Source: Nannochloropsis oceanica (Eukaryota; Sar; Eustigmatophyceae; Eustigmatales; Monodopsidaceae). From it: a DNA stretch of 64,000 bases. The stretch lies in the NCBI GenBank assembly GCA_004519485.1, contig CP038117.1, positions 186,001-250,000 on the forward strand, written 5' to 3'. Under the pieces are notes generated by a model, which ran no database searches, was not told where the DNA came from, and saw nothing but the letters and a program-made list of their open reading frames with translations. Positions 23,940 to 34,311 of this stretch are shown one piece after another (the first letter of the stretch is position 1; every line of letters starts with the position of its first letter). The translations under genes were made by a program, and so were the position numbers.

Positions 23940-26130
23940 TCAACTTATCTGAGGCACCGCCTCATTCATCATCGTTTGCCCCCCTCCATCATCCCCCTCA
24001 CTCAACGACAACGTGCTCTTCCCGAACGGGCCATGCTCCGAATTGAACCGTCTATAATGCGCCACCACCCTCAAACCAAAGTAAACAAACACCATCGACG
24101 ACCACAACCCAATCAATCCCCATTCATAATGCAAACTCGCCAGAGTCAGACTCACGGCAATCGACGACGACATCGCAATGACTTTGGCATTGTATTTAAA
24201 ATCACTCGCGCCATAATACACGCTATCCCACGTCCAAACCACGCAACAGATGGGAAACCCCAATAATACAATTGGCAACACACTGCTGGTCAATGCCACC
24301 ACCTCCGGTGACGAGCAAAACAACGGGATCAAGGACGGCAAGACCATTTGACTCACCAGTGACAAAACCAAGCCAATCACAGCCGAGAAGCTGATGGCAC
24401 GTTTCGCAATCGCCCTCGCCCGTGCCTTCCCTCGCCTAATAGCATGCCGACTACTCCCTGAATGCCCCATTTGCTGACTCACCAGCACCTGTCCCGCCGC
24501 GCCCACCGCATCCTGGACAAAGGCAATCACCAACCACATGCTCAAAATTAATTGATGCGCTGCGATCTCCACCACCCCCATCCTCGTCGCAATCGACGCC
24601 ATCAGAGTCCACGCCCCTACATTACACAAAGACCTGAACAACATCGCCACTCCCGCCGTCCAAAATTCTTTCACGTCCTCAATTTTCGGAATGACTTTGA
24701 GTCCCAAGTTTAAGCCAAAAATTTCTTTTTTTCGGGCCATTTTGATCACGTATGAGAGGGCGCCTATCCACTGAGCGATTGCCGTGGCCATGGCCGCACC
24801 TTTGCGGAATGAGAGGAAACGAGGATGGGAGTGAGGGGAGGAGTATGAAAAGGTGAATAGGTGACTTTTGTGTCATGAAAGCAGAAGACATGAAAAATAT
24901 GACTCCGGGATGAACCATTTCCCTCCTCTCGCCCTTCCTCCTTACGTACCTTTCACACCTAAGCCGAACTTGAACATTAAAAGTGGGTCCAAAATCAAGT
25001 TAATCAGACCTACCACTAGGCCATTCGTGAAATTCTCTCTCGCATTTCCAATTCCCCTAAACGCGCCGCCTGCCACCAACAGAAACATGTTCGCAGGCAA
25101 GGCCGTGGCGCGCCACAACAGGTACGGAGCTCCCAACCTGATCATATCGGGTGAGCTTGCTCCCATCAACCGAAGGGCTGCTGCTGGACGAGACGCCATT
25201 AACATGGTGAAGAATATCCCGAGGGTCAGGGCTGATGCCATGCCGGTAAAGATGGTGCGGCCTGTGGCTTCTCGGTCGCCGAGGGCCTTGTAGCGGGCGA
25301 TTAGCACGGCGGTTGAGACGGAAAACATGCTGTAACGAGAAAGGGGGGGGGGCAGGGAGGGGGTGTGGGGGAAGGAATTATGTGGGAAGTGATCGAGTTT
25401 AATGAGCAGGGATTAAGGGGGAAAATGGGAGCATAAGACAACGGTCCTGGTGCATCAGTGCACTGAGAATGAAGGGAGAAAGGGACAGTCACAGCGAGCG
25501 ACGGCGTGAAACAAGTGGGGCATTTTATACGTCCCATTAATCGACTTACCAAGAAGCTGTGGCAAATATCATATTATACAACGCGGTACAAGGCCCCATC
25601 GATGCCAAGGCAATATGACCCAGCTTCCCCACGAACATTGTGTCCACCAAGGACAAGCAAGGATCAATCAGCACAGCGCCGAGAGTGGGCAAGGCCAGCT
25701 CCCATATCTGCCTATCGTACTCTTGCGGGGTCACAAGCTTAGTCCAACCACTCCGCAATGAACGCAACATACCCTGGCGTCGCCCTCCATGAGCTACGGA
25801 ATGGCCGTGCGCTACCTCGACGGTTGTCGTAGCTGCTGCTGGTGGCTGGTGATGTAGGTGAGAATGCTGGGAGAGCGACGAATCTGAGTTGCCCACTCCC
25901 GAGGCGGACAGAGGAGTGGGCGGTATTGCAGTGCAGAGCAACTTTCGTTGAGTTGTCGGCCAGAATCTGCATGTTCGGCTGCTTCCGCCCTCTCTGCCAC
26001 CTCCACTGCTTCTCCCGCCGGTGCTGCCGCTGCTTGAATCGTACCGGTGCGTGATCGTTGATAAACTCGTGAAGGCCGCCGCGACGCCCACCAGCACGCT
26101 TAGCTGCAGAATTATTTGTAAACGGCGCAT
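23940..26130 (-). CDS. MATE-family efflux transporter, plastid-type leader
   Basis: Three exons: 26130-25550, 25329-24950 and 24799-23940; both introns are GT-AG and in phase, for 606 residues. MATE proteins export organic cations, metabolites or citrate by H+ or Na+ antiport through about 12 helices. The N-terminus (ILQLSVLVGVAAAFTS) looks like a signal peptide ending in an AAAF-type cleavage site. It is followed by about 130 Ser/Gly/His-rich residues, as in bipartite plastid leaders. The core then starts with 'EYDRQIWELALPTLGAVLIDPCLSLVDTMFVGKLG', the canonical first MATE helix pair. Later blocks (NGLVVGLINLILDPLLMF, VKGAAMATAIAQW and WTWDSVYYGASDF) match the DinF/EDS5 branch, whose plant members sit in the chloroplast envelope. 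The substrate is not predictable. Confidence 0.93.
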
Positions 26131-26909
26131 TACTTTGTCCTGCGTGTGTGTAGATCTCAGTCAGAAAGGCAGCCACGCCCCCTTTTTAGGAGCTTTTTCG
26201 ATGCGATGCGCGTTTGTTGGCGAAGACTACGACGACGCACCGATTCTCTCTGACTTGACGTGGCCTGTGCAAATTTGTGCCCGGACGCTGTCCGATGTTT
26301 TTAGTTTGAGTGTGAATTAAGTTCGTGAGGGGAACGAGGAGATGGGCACGAGAGAGTCTGAGCTTTGAGGGGTTTGCCGTGTTTTAAGGCTTGCTTTTGG
26401 TCGTCCGTCGGTTGGCGCCAACGGCTTCTTTGCTTCGAAAAGAAAGGACGTCGTCGCCAGCACACACAAGTGGAGTTGCCTGACCGACGTGTTCAGTTGC
26501 ATACGTGTTTCGATCTCCTCGTCTCCGGTAGTTCATCGCTCAAGGTCTCAGGATAGGGACTGGTTAGGGGGTAATCACCATTCGATGTGCTCGAGAGCGC
26601 GTTGCAAGAGGCACGCTTGAGAACAGCACAGAGAACAAATGACAGGCCCCATGAAGAAAGTGGAACGAATCATAACTCTTCGAGCCCTCTCTTACATGAT
26701 TTTACTTCCTTTCACCTGCTTCTGTACATTTCGTGTTTTTGTGTCATCCTATCCACATTCACACATTTTCTGTTTCTCTTCAGTTTCAGTTCTCGCTCCC
26801 CCACGCAAAAAATTCCTGTCTCTCCCCTCTCAATGGATACAGATAGCTCCTCTTCTTTCAGCTCTGGATTTAATTCTCCCTTCTTCTCATTCGCCCTACG
26901 CCTTAATCT
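26131..26909. other. Intergenic region
   Basis: Separates the 5' end of the MATE gene from the 3' end of the RAD54B-like gene, both minus strand. It should hold the MATE promoter. Open frames here are short or are shadows of the RAD54B acidic tail (CT-rich on the plus strand). I see nothing else. Confidence 0.4.
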
Positions 26910-29900
26910 CTACATGTTCATCAGTGCATCCCACTCCTCTTCCTCCCCCTCCCCCTCCTCCTCCTTCTTCTTACCGCTGTCTTTATTTCTTATGGCCTCC
27001 TCTTCCAGAGTTACATGCTTGATAACTGCCATTTTGCTTCCGTTCACTTCCACTTCTTTCCTCTCCACCTTCTTTCCCTCTCCTCCCGCCCCTGTGTCCC
27101 CCAACCACTCATCCTCGGTCGATTCCTCCTCTCCTTCTTCTCCTTCTTCTTCTTCCTCCTCCTCCTCCTCCTCCTCCTCATTATTCTCCTCTCCGTTCGC
27201 TTCCACTATCTTCACCTTCCGCTTTCCCTTGGCTGCCAGTATCGCCGCCATCGCAGGAGCCAAGACAGCCTTGCCATCAACCCTTCCCTCCCTCCATTCG
27301 TCCCCCTGCTCCTCCTCTCCCTCCTTCAAAACACCAGCACCACACACAAGCGTCGATGCAGCTCCTCTCTCTTCTTCTTCTTCTCCTCCTTCTCCTCCTC
27401 CTCTTCTACCCGCCTCTTTTTTTTCTTCTTCCTCCTCGTCCTCGTCTTCATGCACAAAACTAACCAACTTCCCTCCCTCCTTCCCAGCCTCCACCACACT
27501 CTTCAGACACGCATCACTTATGTCCTCCGCTCCTCTATAATCCTTCCACCGAGTCTTCTTCCCACCTCCTCCTCCCCCTCCCTCCCTCCTTCCTTGTCGC
27601 AAAAGGTCATAAGTCTCACAGCGAACATGGGCCGGGCTGAGGACGAAGAGCCTGCGGAGCTCGTCAGGGGAGAAGTTGCGTACGTCGTGACCAGCGTCCT
27701 CGACGAGTGTGGAATGGAGCTCCCGTTTAGAGATCTGTCGTTGGAAGACCTGGTGATGGTGGTGGTGGTGGTGGGGTTTGTAGGGTTGAGTGTCATAAGG
27801 TTTCATATCAGCTCCTTTCTTTTTTCCCTCCCTTCCTCCCTCCCGCCGTCCAATTGCTACCTTTTCCTCCATGGTTCCCGTACTAAGCAATCGGTACAAG
27901 ACGCACGGCTTGGTCTGCCCGTCCCGCCACACCCGCGCTTGCGCCTGCAGGTCCGCGGACGGGTTGAAGCAAGAATCAAAAAGTACCAAGCGATTTCCTC
28001 CCACTAGAAGAGAGGCAAGGGGAGAAGGAGGGAAGGAGGGAGGGACGGAGGGAGGGACTGAGGAGATAGGATCAGAAACTAAAGGGGGCGAGGATGAGGG
28101 AGCGAGGAGGGAGGGACGGAGGGAGGGAATGGAGAGTGGAAGGAGGAGGGACAGACGAACCTAAATTGAGACCTTGCCCGCCGGCGCGCGTGCTCACTGT
28201 TGGTTGATAGATGGAGGGCGGGAAGGCGAGGGTGAGGGAGAGGGTACGAAGAGGAGGATATTAAGAAGATTAAGAAGGAGTATTCCGAAATATATTAGCG
28301 TACACAACAAACTCTCTCTCTCCTCCCTCGCCCCCTCCTTCCTTCCCTCTCTCCTAGCTTCCCGAACGAACGTACGCAAAAACACGAACGGCTGGTCTGC
28401 CCTTCGCGTCGCTCCTCCGGCCCCTCGATTAAAGGCCTCGACCAAGCCCTGTGGAAGATCGAAAAAAACCGAAAGAGCGAAAGTGTGAGAGAAAGGACGT
28501 GGGGGAGGAGGGATGGGGAGGAGAGGAGGAAGCAGGAACGTAAGTAGTGAAAAGAGATGTAAGGAGATAAGGAAGCATTCCTGAGGGAGGGAGGGAGGGA
28601 GGGAGGGAGGGAGGGAGGGAGGGAGGGTCACCGTACCTGTCGTTGGGAGATGGAGACAGAGCCATCCAAGCGCAGGAAGCTCCATGCTTGCCTCTCACAC
28701 ATCTGCTGCAGCATGGCCAACGTGTTGGTGTACGAGGAGCATATCACCACCCGATCAGGAGTCATGAAATAAATGGCCGAGAGCAACTCCTCCAGCACCG
28801 CAAGCTTCCCCGACATGCCACTGGGTAAGTCAACTGCAGCAGCAGCCGCATCCGCTTTTTCTGTCGCAGACATTCTCTTCTTCTTCCCTCCCCCATCACT
28901 ACTCTTGTCCAATGCGGCCTCTTCTGCTGCCAAACTCGCTTTCGTCATTCTCAGCACCTTGATGATGGCCGCCTCGCTCAACGTCCCTCCCTCCTTCCCT
29001 CCCTCCCCCCCTCCCTCCCCCAGCACCTCGGCCGAGAAAAATCGGGGATGGTTCACAATTTTTCGGAGGGCGTCGATCATTTTCAGGCCTAGGGCAGAGG
29101 AGACCGAGGGGTCGTTTCCCATCACACCTGGGAGCATCGCCAGTCTAGTCACCTCCTGATAGAGCTTCCGTTGGACGGGGGTGAGTCGGCACATGACCAC
29201 CAGAGAGGTCTTGGGAGGGATGAGGGTCTTGAGGACGGTGGCTGCGGTTCGACGGAGGAAGAAGCGGGAGACGACCGCCATGACCTCCTGGGTGCGTTGC
29301 TGACCGTGCTGCTTGGTCAAAAGGGGGGCTTTCGGGTCTCGGCTTTTGAGGATGGGGTGGATATAGTGGGTGCGGAAGGAGGAGAGAGCGCCCAGGACGC
29401 CAGGGTTGACAAAGTCGACGAGGGTGTAGAACTCCTGAGGAAGAGGAGGGGGGCGGAAGGGAGGGAGGAAGGGAGGGAGGGAGGGAAGGGAAGGGGGGAC
29501 GGAGGATTTGTTGTGAGGCAAGTCTCGTGTTGCTCCCTCCCTCCCTCTTTTCACGCATCCCTACCTCCAAATCGTTCTGCACCGGCGTCCCCGTGAGGCT
29601 GAGACGTGCGCGTGCCGGGCAGGCCGCAAGCGCCGCTTGAGTCTTGCCTCCCCCTTCCTTCAATCTGTGGGCCTCGTCACACACCAACAGCCCAATCTGC
29701 TGGCATTTGTTCAGGGCCGCCGCGTGGATCCGATATCCTTCGTAGGAAATAAAGAGGACGGTGGAATGCTGCGCCGAGGAGGTGCAGAACGTGGCTACTT
29801 GCTCCGTGGCGTCTCCTTTCCCTAGAGCCCGGCCCATGGCGCTGTCGACCACCATGAAAGACAGTCGTACCTGAGGCCGGAGGGAGGGGAGGGGAGGAAA

Positions 29901-32017
29901 GGAGGGAGGGAGGGAGGGAGGGAGGGTCTTCAATGTATGCCTTAATTTCCACCGCACTGTGCCCCCCCCTCATATTAGACGGGGAGGAGGGAGGGATGGG
30001 AGGAGGGAAGAAGGGGAGCAGGGAAGGAGAGCGGGAAAGAGGGAGGGAAGGGGGTAGGGAAGAAGGGAGGGAAGGAGGGAGGGAAGGAGGGAGGGATACC
30101 TGCAGCCACTTTTTCACTTCTGCAGCCCACTGGCCCAGGAGAGAGGAGGGCGCAACCACCACCGCTTTTTCCACGTCGCTGCTGCTGCTGCTGCCGCCGG
30201 TGCGATGGGCGTAGGGGGACTGTTTGGTCAGGAGCCAGATCACGGCGATGGTTTGGAGGGTCTTGCCGAGGCCCTGAGGGAGGGAAGGAAGGAGGGAGGG
30301 AGGGGGAGAGGGATGAATGGAGTAAGGAAAGAATCAAGGTCAATGAGGATCACCTATACGGGCATACATACAGTCACATACATACATGCAGTCATATATA
30401 TATACAGTCATACATACATACAGTCATATATACATACACTTAGTTCTACATACAGTCATACATACAGTCATACAGCCATACAGTCATACATACAGTCATA
30501 CATACAGTCATACAGTCATACAGTCATACATACATACATACATACAGTCATACACACATACAGTCATACAGTCATACATACATACAGTCATACATACATA
30601 CAGTCATACATACATACATACGCCCCTCCCTCGTTGGGCACCTACCATGTCATCCGCCAGGATAGCTCCTCGTCCCATCCTATTGGCATTACCCCTCCCG
30701 GTCAGACACCGCCACAGGAACTTCACGCCCTCCCGTTGATGCGGCCGCAAAACCCGCCCCAAGAAACCGTCCAACACCACCGCTTTCATCGGCCTTCCCT
30801 CCCTCCCTCCCTTCTGCCGCGCCTCCAGCACCGGGTCAAACAAAAGGACCTCCTCCTCCTTGACAACCCTGGGCTCCGGCGCAGCAGCAGCTGCTGTAGT
30901 AGTCGTAGAGATAGCCACAGCGGTCGATCCCTGTCCCCCCGTCATCCAACCCGCCCTCCCTCCCTCCCTTACCATTCCAATCGGCCTCGCTTTCGCCATC
31001 CCTTTGACCATAAATCTACTACTCCCTAGACTCTTCTTTCCCCATCCTCCCTCCTCCTCGCCCTCCCCCCTTCCTTCGATTTCATCCATCAGCATATTGG
31101 CGAGAAGGCCAGGGACTACAGCGGCACGTGGCGCGCCAACTTCGACCTGTAGGCATGGATTTGGGTGGAGGATGAGGACGGGCCAGGGAGGAAGGAAGGG
31201 AGAGACGGAAGGAAGGAGGAAGAAAGGGAAGGAAGAGGGGGAGGGACTCACTTACCTCTATCGACATCATGGTTAATTCATCTCCTTCTTTGAACCCGTC
31301 ATTGTTTCCACCGTACCATATTTTGCGGGCCTCGCACTTCCCACTCTCGCTTTGGAGAGAAACCTGGCGAAGAACAGAAGGGAGGGAGGGAGGGAGGATG
31401 AGTGTGAGAAAGGAAAGGAAACAAGGGAGGAGGCAGGGAGCGAGGGAAGGAGGGCTTACCTTGCTGTTGCCACCTGCCATAGGCTCAACGATGATGACGC
31501 CTTCTTGCCACGTCTTCTTCTTTTTTCGCGGGTTTTTGGTGTACATGGCTGTGAAGTACTTGGTCCCTCCTCCCGTGGCAGGGGCAACAGCGAGGAGATC
31601 GGAAGGAGAGGGGCCCGCGTTGACAACGGAGGAAGAGGAGGAGGAGGAGGAGGAGGCGGGAGGTTTAAACCGCTTGGTCGGTGGCTTGAAGAATCTCTTG
31701 GTGGCGTTGGGGAAAGAGGATATGGAGGAGGAGGGAGGGGGATAGGGTATGTTTTCCTTTTCCTCGGCAGCCGGAACGGTACTGGTGACGGTGTCGGTGG
31801 CTGGCATCTCGTTATCATCACTGTGAATAAACAGAGACTGGAATGGCTGTGGCTGCAACGGTGGGAGGGCTTGCTTTTCTTGCTGGGAGTCCTGGGAAGG
31901 AAGAGAAGCGGAGGGAGGGGCGAGGGAAGGAAGAGGCGCTCCTGGCGGCGGCGCAGCAGCAGCAGGGGCAGGCTTCTTCAGAGGCACGCGAAAGGTGCTG
32001 TGGATGCTGCGCTTCAT
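26910..32017 (-). CDS. RAD54B: RAD54B/Rdh54-type SNF2 DNA translocase
   Basis: Ten exons: 32017-31460, 31363-31256, 31146-30646, 30273-30100, 29870-29565, 29434-28637, 28448-28376, 28196-28161, 28003-27861 and 27749-26910. All introns are GT-AG and the frame holds throughout, for 1,178 residues. It is a dsDNA-dependent ATPase that works with RAD51/DMC1 in homologous recombination. Helicase motifs run in order: [11 protein letters not shown] (Walker A, about residue 390), [10 protein letters not shown] (Walker B, 512), [26 protein letters not shown], the YLQ-type '[16 protein letters not shown]', [11 protein letters not shown] (motif V, about 840) and [12 protein letters not shown] (motif VI). 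The VNPGVLG(A)LSSFR block is characteristic of RAD54B/Rdh54 over RAD54. The N-terminus ([16 protein letters not shown]) resembles the RAD54B start. The last 200 residues are a Glu-rich acidic tail. Exon 8 is only 36 nt. Introns are short pyrimidine-rich repeats. Confidence 0.95.
28584..28627. repeat. (GGGA)n tetranucleotide repeat in RAD54B intron
   Basis: About eleven GGGA units on the plus strand, read as CCCT on the coding strand, inside intron 6. Four or more G-triplets with one-base spacers make the plus strand a strong G-quadruplex candidate. Shorter versions of the same repeat fill the neighbouring introns (about 29460-29490, 29900-29926 and 30040-30095). Confidence 0.95.
30359..30622. 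repeat. CATACATACAGT-type minisatellite in RAD54B intron 3
   Basis: About 265 bases of degenerate tandem repeats built from CATA and CAGT blocks (unit mostly CATACATACAGT, with CATACAGT variants). They fill most of the 372-bp intron between exons 3 and 4. The repeat leaves only the splice-site flanks free. Confidence 0.95.
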
Positions 32018-32663
32018 TACTACGGCATGTGCTTGGGCTTGTGTGCGTGTGAGTGTGGGAGGGCTTCGTCAGGTCGTTGCGGCTCGCCGACGAACTGAAG
32101 TGCGTTTGGCGAGGGGCGTAGGGAGGGTGCTGCGGTTGCACGTGAAGGTTTCTGGTGACGGTAGGAGGAAGGTTAGTGATGTGAGTGACATGACTTGTTG
32201 CCTCTTCCTCCTTCTCCTTCCATGCTTTTTCCAAGATCTCCCTCCCAGCCAACTTTTTTGCCATCCAATCCCAACGTTCATATACCAAACGATGCACAAT
32301 CCTCTATGTAATTCTTACTTGACATTCAATTTTGCTTCGAAGCTTTGGCTATCTCTTGGTATTTAGGCCGCAAAATCGAGTTCAGGGCAATTTACTCACA
32401 ACCTCCCCAACGGCAACCAGAAGCAAACCGAGATTGAGAGGGTAGCGAAAAAGCGTGACAAATGAGGGAATGCCCGCTTGCGCTCTGAACGCTGCTCTGA
32501 GGATGCTACGCGAACCTCTAAAAAAGGCAATATTCGAACATGAAATGAAGATGGCTAAGTGAGGACAACTTACTCTCCTTTGAAAGGCTGGCTTTTGCCT
32601 TCACCAAGTACAGTTCCTATTTATTAATTTTCAATTGAACTTTAATTAATTTACATCCATCGA
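32018..32663. other. Intergenic region
   Basis: 5' flank of the RAD54B-like gene and 3' flank of the HD phosphohydrolase gene, both minus strand. The part near 32560-32660 is A/T-rich. Short frames only; nothing else recognised. Confidence 0.4.
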
Positions 32664-33714
32664 CTAGCCCTCCCTTTTATGCCTTTTCAGCTTGGTATCT
32701 CGCTGACGCCGTAATTCCTCGTCCCAGGCTACTACTTGCGGGTGCTGGAACGCGCCTTCTGTGCTTTGGAAGAAATCGGTCAGGTCCTGGTTGGGTTGGG
32801 CCCGCTCGTATTCATCCGCCTGGACAATCATCTCGAATCTATACATAAATTACAGAGAGTAGGAGGCAATCGGGATTCCACGTTGGTGTATATGATGTGT
32901 GTATTTTTTCCTGCTACATTATCGATCTCTCTCTTTCATGCATCTTTCCGTTTCCACTCACTTGTCAAAGTCCTTGACCACGCGGGCCTCGGGCGTGCTC
33001 TGATCCTCGTACTCCAGCCACAGCGAAACAACTTCGGCCCCAATGCTGTCGTGGCCCAGGTCTCGAGCGATGCTTTTGATCGCCTCCTGTTGAAATGGAC
33101 GGGAGGAAGTATGTTGTGAACGGCGGGAGGTGGTGGAAGAGTCTCGATTGTTTTTCCCCCTCTCGATCACGTGGATAGAGGGCTTACTTTCTGTCATGCA
33201 GAGCCCTTCTTCCAACATGGTGGATCCAATCTCGTCTGCTCTTCGTTGTCGCTCGAGCCCCAGAAATCCATCGACCCTTGCTTACCTCTTCCAACACCCG
33301 CTTCTGCTCCTTTGTATACCGCACGTCATGCGGCACTATGTCGCCAACCAAGGCCTCTGCCAGATCATGTACTATTGCCAGCTTCATGAGCCGGGCACGG
33401 TCCAACGCCGGGTCCGTAATAAGGAAAGAGCACATTGCCATGCGATACATGTGGTCAGCCACCGACTCGGGCAACTCCACTCCATTATTCACCCATCCCG
33501 TGCGCTTCAGCGTCTTGAGCTTGCCCACCACCCGCAGGAACTCCAATGCCTGCAAGGGTGAGGGTGGGGTGGCGTTTGTGGGGCATGTGCGGCTGCTGGC
33601 CATGGTGTTTCTCTGTTGACGGGCGAGGGCAGGGGCAGGGACGAAGCTTTCGGTTGCAGCTAGAAGGAGTAAGATGAGCACGGACAGGGTCAGCAAGCAG
33701 CTATTCCCCCGCAT
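32664..33714 (-). CDS. HDDC2/YfbR-like HD-domain phosphohydrolase (5'-nucleotidase)
   Basis: Three exons: 33714-33286, 33086-32962 and 32838-32664; introns are GT-AG and in phase, for 242 residues. The family dephosphorylates deoxyribonucleoside 5'-monophosphates with a divalent metal. The HD site is visible as SVADHMYRMAM (first His), KLAIVHDLAEALVGD (His-Asp pair, then a Glu and Asp), and a distal DEYE near residue 193. The order and spacing match HDDC2/YfbR. The exon 2 to exon 3 junction rebuilds the family's DFDKFEMIVQADEYE segment. The first 40 residues are a signal peptide (LLTLSVLILLLLAATESF) with an ESFVPAP cleavage context, then an Arg/Thr-rich stretch. This suggests plastid import, unlike the cytosolic animal enzyme. 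Targeting is inferred from sequence only. Confidence 0.94.
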
Positions 33715-34311
33715 ACACGTTGCTATCGTTTGTTTTGGAGTGGGGATATAAGTGTTTGTGCTGGTTGGTACGTTGATACGGGGTGGCCAGCTAGCTAGCT
33801 AGCCTCCCCCCACTCCAACTGTGCCCCTCCGCTCTCTCCCGCCCCCGGGGCCCGATCCTGTCTGTGGACCCATGACGGGAAAAACCAGCAAGTCAACGAC
33901 ATGATTTGACAGTGCATGCCACCATTGACCATCAGCGCTGACTCCCTTCCTATACGCACAAAACACGCGCATATGCAAACAGGAAACAGCAGCGTCCGTG
34001 ACTGCCGCGGTCTCGCCAACGTCAAGTCTGGCGTTGCCGGCTAAAACAACTCGCCCCGTTCTCGCACATTCTCCTGCAGTCTGTGCCTCAACAATCACCA
34101 CAAGAAAGATGGACAGGGAACACACCTAAGGACGACCGGAATATTCGCCAACCGCGCGTGAGTGTATTGGGGTATAAGGCGCGTGTGGACGACACGATCC
34201 TGAATCGTCATGGGCCAGGAGACAGAGCCGAGCTGCCCATTCTCAATAACCCTTCCTCCCATTACTCACTATTACTGGCCACAGCTAGCACGCAGCCGTG
34301 ACCCCAGAGTG
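33715..34311. other. Intergenic region, shared 5' flank of HD phosphohydrolase and kinesin-like gene
   Basis: A divergent promoter region. On the minus strand a TTATATCC stretch lies about 30 bases before the phosphohydrolase ATG. On the plus strand a TATAAGG lies at 34173. A short AGCT repeat sits near 33791. An upstream in-frame ATG for the kinesin-like gene occurs at 34210. Confidence 0.45.
34173..34179 (+). promoter_or_regulatory. Possible TATA box of the kinesin-like gene
   Basis: TATAAGG on the plus strand, 139 bases before the ATG at 34312 and 37 bases before the in-frame ATG at 34210. A start site about 30 bases downstream would leave almost no leader for 34210, which favours 34312. 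Confidence 0.35.

Noticed and set aside
26587-28007. Long plus-strand frames (317 and 330 codons) rich in Ser, Phe and Leu
   Set aside because: They are the complement of the Glu/Lys-rich tail and motif exons of the RAD54B-like gene on the minus strand.
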